Assembly: GCF_001017175.1 (NCBI RefSeq)
Contig: NZ_LCYG01000017.1
Span: 55,129-119,128 of the forward strand
Origin: Microvirga vignae
GTDB lineage: Bacteria > Pseudomonadota > Alphaproteobacteria > Rhizobiales > Beijerinckiaceae
Length of the DNA: 64,000 nt
Reading direction: 5' to 3'
Below the pieces are notes generated by a model. It saw only the letters and a program-made list of their open reading frames with translations. It was not told where the DNA came from and did not search any database. This document shows positions 10,831-20,301 of the stretch, one piece after another. Position numbers and translations under genes: made by a program. How positions within the stretch are numbered: the first letter of the stretch is position 1; every line of letters starts with the position of its first letter.

Positions 10831-11949
10831 TCACGGGATTGGCGCATCGGCAGGCGTGAGCCCGTTCGGAACCGTGCTGCCGGTGCCCTGCGGCTCTTGT
10901 TTTCCTTCGAGCGCGGGGATGATGTTGTCTGCTACGAGCGCGTGAAGCTCGCCGACATAATTGTCCTCGCGTGAAGGCTCCGTCGGGTCCGAGGTCATGA
11001 CCACAGTCATCCCGAGGCTCGGTGCCACATAGATCATCTGCCCGCCAAAGCCCCAGGCGTAGTAGACACGATGGCCGCGCATCTCGCGCATGAACCAGCC
11101 ATAGCCGTAGCTGTCGCCCGTGTAGACCGATGCGGTGCGAGGCTCCCACGACTCCGTCACCCAGCTCTCCGGCACAACGCGCTTGCCGTCGATGGTGCCG
11201 CCCTGACGATACATCTCGCCGAAACGCAGGAGGGCACGGGGCGACAATGCCATCTCGTTCCCGCCAAGATAGATGCCTTGCGGATCGCGGGTCCACGGCG
11301 GCACCGTGATGCCGAGAGGCTCGCCTAGCCACTCGCGCGCCAGTTCCAGAGTGCTGCGTTTCGATGCCCGGGTCAGTGCGGCGGAAAGCAGATGCGTGCT
11401 GCCTGTCGAATAGAGCATGCGCCCGCCAGGCTCATCCACAAAGGGGCGGCTCAGCGCATGGCGCACCCAGTTGCTGCTGCTCACCCATGAACCGTAGTTG
11501 CGTCCGGAGGTTCGCTCCAGGCCTGCCCGCATGGACAGGAGGTGGCCGATGGTGATCTGCCTCACGCGCTCATCGGCATCAGGCGGGATGCTCCGGTCCA
11601 GAATCTCCGCGATGGGCTGGTCGACGCCTTTGAAAACACCACGCTCGATGGCGATGCCGACGAGAGCGGACAGAACGGTCTTGGACGCAGATTTGATGTT
11701 GGTCGGCCGCTCCAAGCTGGAGCCGTTGAAAGCTTCCTCGGCCACGATCCGTCCCTCGCGGGAAACGATCAAGGAGCGGAGGTTTTCGAGGCTCCTGGCG
11801 CGCTCGATGCTTTCCTTCAGAGGCTGCACCTCCGATGTTCCCGATTGTGGTGCGGGACCCGGTTGCGCCGAAGCGCAGAAGGCCGGCGCCATCAGGAAAG
11901 CCAAGGTCAAGGGCAATCCGAGAGGGGAGAGAAACATCGAAAATATCAT
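10831..11949 (-). CDS. Secreted serine hydrolase, beta-lactamase/class C family
   Basis: 372 aa. A signal peptide is visible (MIFSMFLSPLGLPLTLAFLM...FCASA). The nucleophile motif S-x-x-K is present as SASK in NIKSASKTVLSALVG (about residue 86), and the fold continues with the typical RQITIGHLLSMRAGL, YSTGSTHLLSAAL (Tyr-x-Ser/Asn position) and YGYGWF stretches. Such proteins act in the periplasm as esterases, DD-peptidases or amidases; true beta-lactamase activity is unlikely. It converges with lrgB, and is divergent from the dctA-like gene. Confidence 0.88.
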   Translation of the reverse strand: MIFSMFLSPLGLPLTLAFLMAPAFCASAQPGPAPQSGTSEVQPLKESIERARSLENLRSLIVSREGRIVAEEAFNGSSLERPTNIKSASKTVLSALVGIAIERGVFKGVDQPIAEILDRSIPPDADERVRQITIGHLLSMRAGLERTSGRNYGSWVSSSNWVRHALSRPFVDEPGGRMLYSTGSTHLLSAALTRASKRSTLELAREWLGEPLGITVPPWTRDPQGIYLGGNEMALSPRALLRFGEMYRQGGTIDGKRVVPESWVTESWEPRTASVYTGDSYGYGWFMREMRGHRVYYAWGFGGQMIYVAPSLGMTVVMTSDPTEPSREDNYVGELHALVADNIIPALEGKQEPQGTGSTVPNGLTPADAPIP

Positions 11950-12152
11950 GCGAGATCATGTGCATCCATGCCCGCGAATAAGATGGAGCAGGGGGAAGCG
12001 TTCCGGCATGGCGACCTGCCACACATCATTGTGAGGGCCCTCTGCGATGCGCCTATGCAGCCACACCACGACGGCCCTGCGCTTGGGGCAATTGTGCTTT
12101 GTGGACCCATCGACTATTTGCGCTTCAAATTCGTAAATAGGAATCTATCTAC

Positions 12153-13427
12153 ATGATAAGTTCGTGGTTTAAGCAGCCTCTCTGGCAAAGGGTCGCCGTG
12201 GGCTTTGCCCTCGGCATCCTGGCCGGCATCCTGGCAGGAGAGCAGGCAGCGGTCTGGTTCAAGCCGTTGGGCGATCTCTACCTGAACCTCGTGCGGATGA
12301 TCGTGATCCCGCTCGTGTTCTTCACCATCACCTCCAGTGTCGCGAAGCTCGCCGAGGCGGGCAATGTCGCGCGCCTGGGCCTGCGGACGCTCTTCTGGTT
12401 CATCGCCACCTCGGCCATCGCGGTTGTCGTGGGTATCGCGTTCGGCCATCTCATCGATCCCGGCGTCGGCTTGTCGAACCTGCCGCTCGGCGAGGTGAAG
12501 CCGCGCACGATCCCGACGCCTCTCGAGGTGCTGATTGGCATCGTTCCGACCAACCCGATCAAGGCCATGGCCGACACGAACGTGCTCCAGGTCCTCTTCT
12601 TCTCAGGGATCGTCGGTGCGGCTCTCGTCTCGCTTGGAGACAAGACGGCTGCCATTCGCAACGTGATCGATCAGGGCGCGACGCTGGTCTTCCGCATCAC
12701 GCGCTGGGTCCTGCAGCTCACGCCGATCGGCACGTTCGGCCTTATCGCCTGGGTCGTCGGCAAGTACGGCATTTCCTCACTGCTGCCGTTGGCCAAGTTC
12801 ATCGCGGCGATGTATCTCGCCTGCCTGTTCCACATCATCGTGGTCTATGGCGGCCTGCTGAAGTTGCATGGCCTCAAGGTCGGCCGCTTCCTCAAGGGCG
12901 CGCTGCCTGCACAGCAGATGGCCTTTGCAACTTCGTCGAGCCTGGCCACGCTCCCGATGAGCCTGCGCGTTGCCGTGGAGAAGCTCGGTGTGCCGCAGAG
13001 CTACGCGAGCTTTGCCGTGCCGCTTGGAGCGAATGTCAAGATGGATGGCTGCGGCGCGATCTATCCTGCCATCGCTTCCATCTTCATCGCCCAGTATTTC
13101 GGTCTGGATCTGTCGCTGACGCAATATGTGCTCATCGGCCTGACCGCTGTTCTCGGCTCGCTCGGCACGGCAGGCGTGCCTGGCACATCCATCGTGATGC
13201 TCACGCTGACCTTGAGCACGGCAGGACTGCCCCTCGAAGGGATCGGCTACATCGTCGCGATCGACCGCGTGGTCGACATGATGCGCACCATGACCAATGT
13301 CACAGGTCAGATTCTTGTGCCTGTGATCGTGGCGAAGGAGGAGCGTATTCTCGATCAGGCCGTTTATGACGGCACGATCAGCACGCCTGCAGCTCAAGGC
13401 GAGCAGGTTCTCGTGGCTGCCGAGTAA
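12153..13427 (+). CDS. Dicarboxylate/amino acid:cation symporter (DAACS family)
   Basis: 424 aa inner-membrane transporter of the GltP/DctA family, which couples uptake of C4-dicarboxylates or Glu/Asp to Na+ or H+. Family signatures: FFTITSSVAKLAE, the serine-rich re-entrant loop FATSSSLATLPMS, VPLGANVKMDGCGAIYPA and the second loop LGSLGTAGVPGTSIVML. The substrate-binding Asp/Asn/Arg end (IDRVVDMMRTMTNVTG) is intact: Arg rather than another residue in this helix is usual in acidic amino acid carriers. A strong hairpin terminator follows directly. Confidence 0.93.
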   Translation: MISSWFKQPLWQRVAVGFALGILAGILAGEQAAVWFKPLGDLYLNLVRMIVIPLVFFTITSSVAKLAEAGNVARLGLRTLFWFIATSAIAVVVGIAFGHLIDPGVGLSNLPLGEVKPRTIPTPLEVLIGIVPTNPIKAMADTNVLQVLFFSGIVGAALVSLGDKTAAIRNVIDQGATLVFRITRWVLQLTPIGTFGLIAWVVGKYGISSLLPLAKFIAAMYLACLFHIIVVYGGLLKLHGLKVGRFLKGALPAQQMAFATSSSLATLPMSLRVAVEKLGVPQSYASFAVPLGANVKMDGCGAIYPAIASIFIAQYFGLDLSLTQYVLIGLTAVLGSLGTAGVPGTSIVMLTLTLSTAGLPLEGIGYIVAIDRVVDMMRTMTNVTGQILVPVIVAKEERILDQAVYDGTISTPAAQGEQVLVAAE

Positions 13428-13450
13428 GGGTTCGGTCTCTTCCAGAATAG

Positions 13451-13479
13451 AAAAAGGCGGGCTCCAGGCCCGCCTTTTT
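13451..13479. terminator. Bidirectional Rho-independent terminator
   Basis: AAAAAGGCGGGC-tcca-GCCCGCCTTTTT hairpin between two convergent genes; T-runs on both strands. Its stem equals that after rpoD. Confidence 0.88.
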
Positions 13480-13485
13480 CATGGG

Positions 13486-14652
13486 TCAGAACAGGAAGTC
13501 GGCTGCGCCGATGAGAGCCTTCTGCGTGTTCAGCAGCATGATCGTCTGACCGTTCCCTTTGATGATCACGTCATCGGCAATGCCGTCGCCGTCCGCGTGG
13601 CCCTGCGTGACGGAAAGGGTGCTGAAGCTCAAGGCATTCCCGCGCAGATCGATGCGGTCGATGGTGTCCTGGAAGCCGACGATCTTGTCGGCGCCCCATG
13701 AGCCGACGAAGCGGAACGTGTCTCCATCGAGGCCTCCGCTGAGGACGTCATTGCCGGCGCCGCCGTCGAGCACATCCCTGCCGCCTTCGCCGTAGAGAGT
13801 ATCGTTCTCGGTGCCGCCCTTCAGCGTGTCGTTGCCGGTGCGGCCATAGAGCTTGTCGTTGCCTCCGGAGCCATTGATCGCATCCACGCCCGTCGTGCCG
13901 TACAAGGTATTGGCAAGCGTGGTGCCGTTGATGATCTTGATCATGGCAGGGTCGATGAGATCGAGCTTCACGTTGTTGGCCCCGACGGTCACCTGTTTCG
14001 TGGTCGAGACGATGCCACCCCCGGAGAACGTGACCTTGTAGGTACCTGCCGCCAGAGCCAGGCTGTAGCCGCCCGCGCTCTGCGACGTGGTGGTGTAGCG
14101 CGCGCCCGTGGAGCTCACGGCGGTGATCGTCACGCCGCCCAAGGCTTCGCCGACATCGTAGAAGCGGTCGCCATCCTTGTCGTCCATGGTGACGCCGGTG
14201 AGAAAGATCTTCGAGCCGGAGCGCGCGAAGTTCTGGGTGGCGAAGGCCGCATCCCAGCCCTGATAAGCGCCGGTGTTGAAGCCGATGCCGATCTCGCGGA
14301 ATGAGCCGTTGAGGATATTGGCCTTGTGGCCCGCGCTGTTCATGAGATTGGTGTGCAGGAGCTGAACCTCGTCCTGGTACCCCGCAGGAGAACGGGTGCT
14401 CGCCCACGCGATGTTCTCGGCCGATGACCAGGAGCCGCTGAAGACGTAGCCCGCGCTCTTCATGCGCGTCGTCGGAGACGAGCCGTTCACGCCCGTATGG
14501 GAGAACGTGTCGGTCGCGATCATCCAGCTGGTGTGGGAATCGGCGGAGCTGTTCAGATACCCGTTGAAGGCGAGAGGCTGAGCGCCGACCTTGGCTCGCG
14601 CCGCATTCACCAGTTCGAGCATGAGCTGCTCGTAAGCCGTTGCCTGTGACAT
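13486..14652 (-). CDS. CAP-domain exoprotein with RTX calcium-binding repeats
   Basis: 388 aa. Residues about 8-140 form a CAP/SCP domain (LVNAARAKVGAQPL, SHTGVNGSSPTTRM, WASTRSP, GHKANILNGSFREIGIG), including the conserved His and Glu. About 165-245 resemble a carboxypeptidase-regulatory/SdrD-B-like beta domain with the DDKDGDRFYDVGE calcium motif. Next come hemolysin-type nonapeptide repeats (GGNDKLYGRTGNDTLKGG, GGAGNDVLSGG). There is no N-terminal signal peptide: the C-terminal RTX block points to type I secretion. Converges with the symporter gene. Role unknown; possibly adhesion, extracellular protease-like or signalling function. Confidence 0.88.
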   Translation of the reverse strand: MSQATAYEQLMLELVNAARAKVGAQPLAFNGYLNSSADSHTSWMIATDTFSHTGVNGSSPTTRMKSAGYVFSGSWSSAENIAWASTRSPAGYQDEVQLLHTNLMNSAGHKANILNGSFREIGIGFNTGAYQGWDAAFATQNFARSGSKIFLTGVTMDDKDGDRFYDVGEALGGVTITAVSSTGARYTTTSQSAGGYSLALAAGTYKVTFSGGGIVSTTKQVTVGANNVKLDLIDPAMIKIINGTTLANTLYGTTGVDAINGSGGNDKLYGRTGNDTLKGGTENDTLYGEGGRDVLDGGAGNDVLSGGLDGDTFRFVGSWGADKIVGFQDTIDRIDLRGNALSFSTLSVTQGHADGDGIADDVIIKGNGQTIMLLNTQKALIGAADFLF

Positions 14653-14937
14653 GAAGAATGCCCCTTATGTCTTGATCTTCTCGGAGCCGGTTCGTCCGTG
14701 CTCCCTTCATCGGGGCGGCTTAGGTTTCAAATGAGAAGAACTTGTGGCAGCGTCGTTTGCATCTCGGACCGCCTCGATCTTGGCGGTACGGGCAATCTGC
14801 ATGCCTTTCGAGCTTTACCGCAGGAGCGGTGACGATTGATGGGGTGGATGACGTGAAAGGCGCTGGATTCGCGAGAAGGCTCCTATAGTTATGACCAATC
14901 ATCCGTCCCTGAGGCCAGGTGCATCGCAGGAGCCCTC

Positions 14938-15417
14938 ATGTCCGAACGCGTGATCAAGGATGATCAGCCCCGCGTCTATTTCGACTGCAACAAGTGCCCG
15001 GCTTTCTGCTGCTCGATCTACGAGCGCGTGGTGGTCACGAGGCGCGACATCACGCGGCTGGCGAAGCATTTCGGGGTGTCCTTCGAGGAGGCCCGCGAAC
15101 GCTACACCGCGGATTTCGAGGGCGAGCGCGTGCTCAAGCGGGTGCAGGACAGGATCTTCGAGCAGACCTGCATGTTCCTTGATCAGAAGACCCGTGGCTG
15201 CTCGATCTATCATGGGCGCCCGGCAGTCTGCCGCTCCTACCCGGGCCGCTCGCGCTGCGTCTATTACGATGTGCTGCGCTTCGAGCGGAGCACGCAGGGC
15301 GACGAGAGCGTCATTCCCCTGATCAAGATCACCTTCCACGAGGTCGAGGAGGAGATCGAGCCTTACGCGGATGGACCGGAGCGGGTCTATGAATGGGACG
15401 AGAAGGAAAAAGACTAA
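14938..15417 (+). CDS. YkgJ family cysteine-cluster protein
   Basis: 159 aa. The cysteine set of the family is visible: FDCNKCPAFCC near residue 20, then CMFLDQKTRGCSIY, AVCRSYPGRSRC. Eight cysteines of this pattern are thought to bind zinc or an iron-sulfur cluster. Start ATG 14938 follows CAGGAGCCCTC, a fitting ribosome site. The C-terminus is acidic (EVEEEIEPYADGPER). The biochemical role of the family is not settled. No operon partners: the preceding gene is divergent and the following is 134 bp away. Confidence 0.87.
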   Translation: MSERVIKDDQPRVYFDCNKCPAFCCSIYERVVVTRRDITRLAKHFGVSFEEARERYTADFEGERVLKRVQDRIFEQTCMFLDQKTRGCSIYHGRPAVCRSYPGRSRCVYYDVLRFERSTQGDESVIPLIKITFHEVEEEIEPYADGPERVYEWDEKEKD

Positions 15418-15551
15418 GGCCTGATGCAGGGACAACAGCCCTGCCTTGCAGGATCAGCTGACCTTCGACGCGGACAATCTGGTATATAGTCGGCTTGGAA
15501 ACGCCTTAAGCAGGCCGGGCGGAGCTTGGCCTTGATAACCCAAGAACGCCC

Positions 15552-16772
15552 ATGGACACCAAGTCGCCTACCTTTGCCGCCGCTCCCGCTCGTGTCTCTG
15601 TTGAGCGGGTCGCCGTCCCAATCCTTGCGGCAATCAGCGTCTCTCACCTCCTGAATGACCTGATCCAATCCCTGCTGCCGGCGATCTATCCGATCCTCAA
15701 GGCGAACTTCCATCTCGATTTCGGCCAGATCGGCCTGTTGACGCTCACCTTCCAGCTCACCGCCTCCCTGCTGCAGCCGCTGGTCGGCACCTATACCGAC
15801 AAGAAGCCGCAGCCTTTCTCCCTGGTCTTGGGCATGGGCTTCACGCTCGTCGGCCTGCTCACCCTCTCGCAGGCGGGTTCCTATCCGCTTCTGCTTGTCG
15901 GTGCGGCGCTGGTGGGCATGGGCTCCTCCGTGTTCCATCCGGAATCCTCCCGCGTCGCCCGCATGGCCTCCGGCGGTCGGCATGGTCTGGCGCAGTCCGT
16001 GTTCCAGGTGGGCGGCAATGCGGGCTCGGCCCTCGGGCCGCTGCTTGCGGCCTTCATCGTCGTGCCGTTCGGACAGTCGAGCATCGCGTGGTTCTCCGTC
16101 GTGGCGCTGCTCGCCATGATCATCCTGTTCAATGTGGGACGCTGGTACCGCGCGAAGCTCGCGGATCTCAAAGCCAAGCCACGGGCTGCCACGACGTCCT
16201 CGACCCTGTCGAAAAAGCGCATCGCCATGTCGATCGCGATCCTGATGCTGCTCGTGTTCTCGAAGAATTTCTATACCGCCAGCATCTCCAGCTACTTCAC
16301 CTTCTATCTCATCTCCAAGTTCCAGGTATCGGTGCAGGAAGCGCAGATCTATCTCTTCGTGTTCCTCGGAGCCATCGCCGCCGGCACGGTGATCGGCGGG
16401 CCCATCGGCGACAGGATCGGGCGGCGCTACGTGATCTGGATCTCGATCCTCGGCGTGCTGCCGTTCACGCTGATGCTGCCTTACGCCAACCTGCTCTGGA
16501 CGACGGTGCTCAGCGTCATTATCGGCCTCGTGCTGGCCTCCGCCTTCTCGGCCATCCTCGTCTATGCGACGGAGCTGGTGCCCGGGCGTGTCGGCACCAT
16601 TGCGGGCCTGTTCTTCGGCCTCTCATTCGGCATGGGCGGCTTGGGCGCGGCGGTGCTCGGCCAGCTCGCCGACATGACGAGCATCGAGACGGTCTACAAG
16701 ATCGTGTCGTTCCTGCCGGCCATCGGCCTTCTCACCTACTTCCTGCCGAAGATCGAGAAGGCACGGGCATAA
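15552..16772 (+). CDS. MFS transporter, fosmidomycin-resistance (Fsr) type
   Basis: 406 aa with twelve hydrophobic helices. It matches the Fsr branch of the major facilitator superfamily: SHLLNDLIQSLLPAIYPILK in the first helix, DRIGRRYVIWISILG between helices in the second half, and HPESSRVARMASGGRHGLAQ in a family-specific loop. Fsr exports fosmidomycin in E. coli; natural substrates elsewhere are unknown. The gene is preceded by a 130-bp intergenic region and followed by the convergent ada gene 16 bp away. Confidence 0.9.
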   Translation: MDTKSPTFAAAPARVSVERVAVPILAAISVSHLLNDLIQSLLPAIYPILKANFHLDFGQIGLLTLTFQLTASLLQPLVGTYTDKKPQPFSLVLGMGFTLVGLLTLSQAGSYPLLLVGAALVGMGSSVFHPESSRVARMASGGRHGLAQSVFQVGGNAGSALGPLLAAFIVVPFGQSSIAWFSVVALLAMIILFNVGRWYRAKLADLKAKPRAATTSSTLSKKRIAMSIAILMLLVFSKNFYTASISSYFTFYLISKFQVSVQEAQIYLFVFLGAIAAGTVIGGPIGDRIGRRYVIWISILGVLPFTLMLPYANLLWTTVLSVIIGLVLASAFSAILVYATELVPGRVGTIAGLFFGLSFGMGGLGAAVLGQLADMTSIETVYKIVSFLPAIGLLTYFLPKIEKARA

Positions 16773-16787
16773 GCACTCGAGGGCTCT

Positions 16788-17876
16788 CTACAGAGCGAGC
16801 TGCGCTTGCGCCGGGTCGTGTGCAAGGGGCATGGCCTGCCCGGTCATGCGCCGCTCATGCTCGAGCAGCCACTTCTTGCGCCAGATCTTCCCGCCATAGC
16901 CGGTCAGCGATCCATCGGCACCGATCACGCGATGACAGGGGACGATGATGGCCACCTGATTGGCTCCGTTGGCCCGCGCGACGGCGCGCGGCGCATCAGG
17001 GCGTCCGATGGAGCGGGCGATCTCGCCATAGCTGCGCGTGCTGCCGAGAGGGATTTGCCGCAAGGCCTCCCACACCGTCGCCTCAAAGGCGCTTCCCCGC
17101 TGCACGACCGGTATGCCGAAAGTGAGCAACCGGCCGGAAAAATACGTCTCGACCTGACGCGCCAGTTCTTCAAGCACAGGGCTGTTCCCGAAGCAGATCG
17201 GACCGACGCGCGTTCGAAGCCGGTTGATCTCGGTGGGAAGCGCCGTCCGGTCGGCAAATTCGAGCAGTTGCACGCCCCTATCGTCCACGATCGCCAACAT
17301 GGCGCCGATAGGTGTGTCGAGCCATTGTGCGGTGAGAATTGGCCGCCCTGTCGCGCGGGCAGGTGCATCTCCGACGAGCTTGGCGATCGCTTCTCGAAAG
17401 CCACTTCCGGATTCGTATCCGGCATCCAATTGAGCATCCATCACGGAGCCTCCCTGCTGCAACCGGCTGACGGCGAGCCCCAGACGGTGGGACCGCGCAT
17501 ATTGGGTGAAGGTCACGCCGTACTCCCGCCGAAAGGCGCGGCGGATGGTGGAGGGATCATATCCAAGATTTTTGAGATCCTCGGTGCTCCATCTCCGCTC
17601 GGGCTCGGCTTTGATCCTGTCGCGTAAGGTTTCGACTGCGCCACTAGAGGGCCGCTGCCGATCGACGGGCCTGCATCGCAGGCAGGGACGGAAGCTTGCC
17701 TCCTGAGCTTCCTCGCAGCTTCCGAAGAAAACCACGTTGCTGCGCTTCGGCTTGCGGGCCGGACAGGTGAGGCGGCAGAAGATGCCGGTGGTCCTCACGC
17801 CCACATAGGCGAACCCTTCGTAAGAAGGATCGCGGGCGATCAGGGCGGTATAGAGAGTATCGTCGTCGCGGAGCAT
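16788..17876 (-). CDS. ada: Bifunctional Ada: methyl-phosphotriester sensor and O6-methylguanine-DNA methyltransferase
   Basis: 362 aa, full length. The N-terminal zinc domain keeps four ligand cysteines (C34, C38, C65, C68 in IFCRLTCPARKPKRS and FRPCLRCRP), one of which accepts methyl groups from phosphotriesters in E. coli Ada. An AraC-type HTH follows (about 85-175; GYDPSTIRRAFRREYG). The C-terminal methyltransferase domain has the suicide cysteine in IIVPCHRVIGADGSLTGYGG. It repairs alkylated DNA and activates its own regulon when methylated. Converges with the MFS gene. Confidence 0.95.
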   Translation of the reverse strand: MLRDDDTLYTALIARDPSYEGFAYVGVRTTGIFCRLTCPARKPKRSNVVFFGSCEEAQEASFRPCLRCRPVDRQRPSSGAVETLRDRIKAEPERRWSTEDLKNLGYDPSTIRRAFRREYGVTFTQYARSHRLGLAVSRLQQGGSVMDAQLDAGYESGSGFREAIAKLVGDAPARATGRPILTAQWLDTPIGAMLAIVDDRGVQLLEFADRTALPTEINRLRTRVGPICFGNSPVLEELARQVETYFSGRLLTFGIPVVQRGSAFEATVWEALRQIPLGSTRSYGEIARSIGRPDAPRAVARANGANQVAIIVPCHRVIGADGSLTGYGGKIWRKKWLLEHERRMTGQAMPLAHDPAQAQLAL

Positions 17877-17940
17877 GGTTATCTTTTAGCTGATCCCGTG
17901 AGCCCGTGCCGCCGGAAAAGAGGCGTTGATTTTTTACAAG

Positions 17941-18060
17941 CTAGCGCATCGTGCGGAAAAGTGGCCCCGGTTTTCCGCTTCAACGATGAGCTCATTCTAG
18001 AAGGGAGCATCGGATGGATCCCAAAAGTGCAAGTCCACTTTTCTCGTCCGATGCTCTAGC
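17941..18060. repeat. Dispersed palindromic intergenic repeat, copy 2
   Basis: Starts ctagcgcatcgtgcgg and ends tccgatgctctagc; the same modular structure as 5,923-6,035, with two internal inverted repeats. Its right end overlaps the last codons of the di-heme peroxidase gene by about 5 bp, just as copy 1 overlaps the dnaG stop. Confidence 0.8.
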
Positions 18061-19384
18061 GAGCGGAGGCGACATCCACGCTCAGGCGCATCTCCGGGTG
18101 AATGCCGCAGATGATATCGTAGTGGCCCGGCTGGTCGAAGCCGAGGGTCACCGTATCGCCCGGGTTCTGCCCATCCGAGTTGAAACTCGTGTTCGCGCTG
18201 TCGACGCGCACATTGTGCGTGCGCGTGTCGTCGTTGAGGATGCGCAGGGCCTCGCCCACCTTGAGCAGGATGGCGCCGGGTGAGAAGCGCCGGTCCTTCT
18301 GGCTCACCGTGGTGGTCGAAACCGCCTGTGCCGGTGCACCCCAGGTCATCGTCTTCGGCGGCAGGCTTGCGGGGCGGGGAGGATCGTCGCCGGACAGCGT
18401 GTTCAGGAAAGCGACGAGTTGCGCGCGTTCCTTCTCGGAAAGCTCGATTGTATGGGGCAGATCGGCCGAGAGGGTGGGACGCTTCACGATTCCCTCCGCA
18501 TAATGATCCACCACATCCTCGAAGGTTGCGAGCGAGCCGTCATGCATGTAGGGCGCGGTCCACACGCGCTCACGCAGGCTCGGCGTCTTGAAGGCGTGGT
18601 CTGCCGCACTCACGCCGAGGATCGGTCCGCGCCCCTTGTCCTCGCTCGGCAGCCCGATGTCATGAAAGGCTTCATCCGTGAAGCGCCAGCCCTGATGACA
18701 GCCGACGCAGCCGGCCTTGCCGACGAAGAGCGAGAAGCCTGAAAGCTCATCTGCATCAAGGGCTTTGTCATCCCCCTTCACCCATTGATCGAAACGCGTT
18801 TCGGGTGAGACGAGCGTGCGCTCGAAGGCGGCGATCGCCTTCGTGAGATTGGCGCGCGTGACGGCGGGATCTTCAGGGAAGGCCGCCGCGAAGGATTCTT
18901 GCATCAGCGGGTCGGAGCCAAGCGTCTTGATCGCATGCTCAAGATTGCCCGCCATCTCGCGCTTGTTCTCGATGGGGCCTGCTGCCTGTGCCTCGATGCT
19001 TCCGGCGCGGCCGTCCCAGAACCAGGAGAGACCCCAGGCCATGTTCCAGAGCGGGGGAGTGCGCCGGTCGAGGGCGGTGCCGTCGAGACCCGTGTGACGA
19101 TCGACCCCGTCGGAGAACGACAGATCAGCCTGGTGGCAACTGGAGCAGGAGACGTTGCCCGTACCCGACAGCCGTGTGTCTTCGAACAAAGCCGCGCCCA
19201 GCTTCACCTTTTCAGGATTGGCGGGATTGTCGGCAGGCTCAGGCGTGTGGTCGGGACGCGCGAAGGCCTTTCGCCAATGCTCGATATCGGGGGAGGTGGA
19301 TTTCTCCGCCGCTCCCCCGGCGAGCGCGGCGATCATCAGGACGGGCAGGACCCGCCTCAGATGAATCAGACCTTCGCGCGTCAT
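18056..19384 (-). CDS. Di-heme cytochrome c peroxidase (MauG-like) with C-terminal cupredoxin-like domain
   Basis: 442 aa, exported (hydrophobic N-terminus, VLPVLMIAALAGGAAEKS). Two heme c sites: CSSCH (about residue 81) and CVGCH (about 226), with the surrounding di-heme peroxidase signatures FEDTRLSGTGNVSC, RTPPLWN and APYMHDGSLATFEDVVDHY. After about residue 345 a second domain resembles a plastocyanin-type cupredoxin, with possible copper ligands in THNVRV and ICGIHPEM (His, Cys, His, Met). Members reduce peroxide or oxidise protein substrates in the periplasm. It is 4 bp after the secreted partner gene, so one operon. Confidence 0.88.
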   Translation of the reverse strand: MTREGLIHLRRVLPVLMIAALAGGAAEKSTSPDIEHWRKAFARPDHTPEPADNPANPEKVKLGAALFEDTRLSGTGNVSCSSCHQADLSFSDGVDRHTGLDGTALDRRTPPLWNMAWGLSWFWDGRAGSIEAQAAGPIENKREMAGNLEHAIKTLGSDPLMQESFAAAFPEDPAVTRANLTKAIAAFERTLVSPETRFDQWVKGDDKALDADELSGFSLFVGKAGCVGCHQGWRFTDEAFHDIGLPSEDKGRGPILGVSAADHAFKTPSLRERVWTAPYMHDGSLATFEDVVDHYAEGIVKRPTLSADLPHTIELSEKERAQLVAFLNTLSGDDPPRPASLPPKTMTWGAPAQAVSTTTVSQKDRRFSPGAILLKVGEALRILNDDTRTHNVRVDSANTSFNSDGQNPGDTVTLGFDQPGHYDIICGIHPEMRLSVDVASAR

Positions 19385-19388
19385 GATG

Positions 19389-20258
19389 TCAGCGGAAGTT
19401 TCCGAGCTGCAGCTCGAACTTGGCGATGGTGCTCAGGAAATCGCTGGCGTCCTTGACCGGCTGCTTGGGTGGCGTCACGGCCGGGAACACGGCCTTCAGC
19501 TCGTCGAGGCTGGCCTTGAGCGCCTTTGCCGCATCGGGGTTCTTGGCGCTTGCGTCCCGCATCACTGCACCGACGAGTCGATCAGCCTCGAACACGAAGC
19601 CGCGCGCATCCTGGTATTCCACCACGTTGGCGATGCGGTTCTTCTCGATGGCTTCACCATATTCGTCAGCCGCCTGCTGCAGCACTTCGAGAGCCGTCTC
19701 CAGCGTGAAGTACATGCCGTTCGTTTCCTTCGACCGCACGGCCGTCTCGGCGGCGGCAAGGCGCTCGTCCAGCGCCGCACGGGCGCGGGTGTAGGCATCC
19801 TTGTTCTTCGCCTTCACGGTCTGCGAGAGCGACTTCAGAGCCGCCTGGAACGGAGCGACGTTGAAGGTCTTCAGATCCTCGCGCAGGCCGGCATAGATCT
19901 CCTCTTCCGGGTGCAGGAAGTGGGGCAGGGCATCGGCCCAGCGGCCGGCTTCGATCAACTCGTTGCCGACGAGCAGGTGGCCGCGGATCATCTCGATGCC
20001 ACGATAGAGATGGAGCTGAGGGGCAAGGTTTTCGCCGGAAGCACCGCCTTCGTCTCCTTCGCCATCCATCGATGCGGCAGGCTTGACCGGTGCGCCGTGG
20101 CCCTGATGCGCCTGGGCGAGCTGTAGCAGATTCTGATCCGCCTTGGTCTCGAAGGCAGCCTGGGGATAGGCCGTCACATCGGCAGCCTGCGAGGCAATTG
20201 GAGCTGCAACCAGAACGGCGGTGCTCAAGCCCGCCCAAATCTTACGCTTTTTCATCAT
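19389..20258 (-). CDS. Secreted helical protein, operon partner of the di-heme peroxidase
   Basis: 289 aa with a clear signal peptide (MMKKRKIWAGLSTAVLVAAPIASQA) and a mature part that is acidic and alpha-helical (HLYRGIEMIRGHLLVGNELI, HFLHPEEEIYAG). A GGAGGGGATC ribosome site precedes the start. His and Glu residues in the first helices (HLYRG, HFLHPEEE) recall metal-binding periplasmic helical bundles, but I do not recognise the family. It precedes the di-heme peroxidase by 4 bp in the same operon and is divergent from the PiuC-type hydroxylase, suggesting a shared iron- or oxidative-stress-related role (inference). Confidence 0.7.
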   Translation of the reverse strand: MMKKRKIWAGLSTAVLVAAPIASQAADVTAYPQAAFETKADQNLLQLAQAHQGHGAPVKPAASMDGEGDEGGASGENLAPQLHLYRGIEMIRGHLLVGNELIEAGRWADALPHFLHPEEEIYAGLREDLKTFNVAPFQAALKSLSQTVKAKNKDAYTRARAALDERLAAAETAVRSKETNGMYFTLETALEVLQQAADEYGEAIEKNRIANVVEYQDARGFVFEADRLVGAVMRDASAKNPDAAKALKASLDELKAVFPAVTPPKQPVKDASDFLSTIAKFELQLGNFR

Positions 20259-20301
20259 GATCCCCCTCCCGGCGGATCAATGCCACCGGCGGCTAGTTTA
20301 G

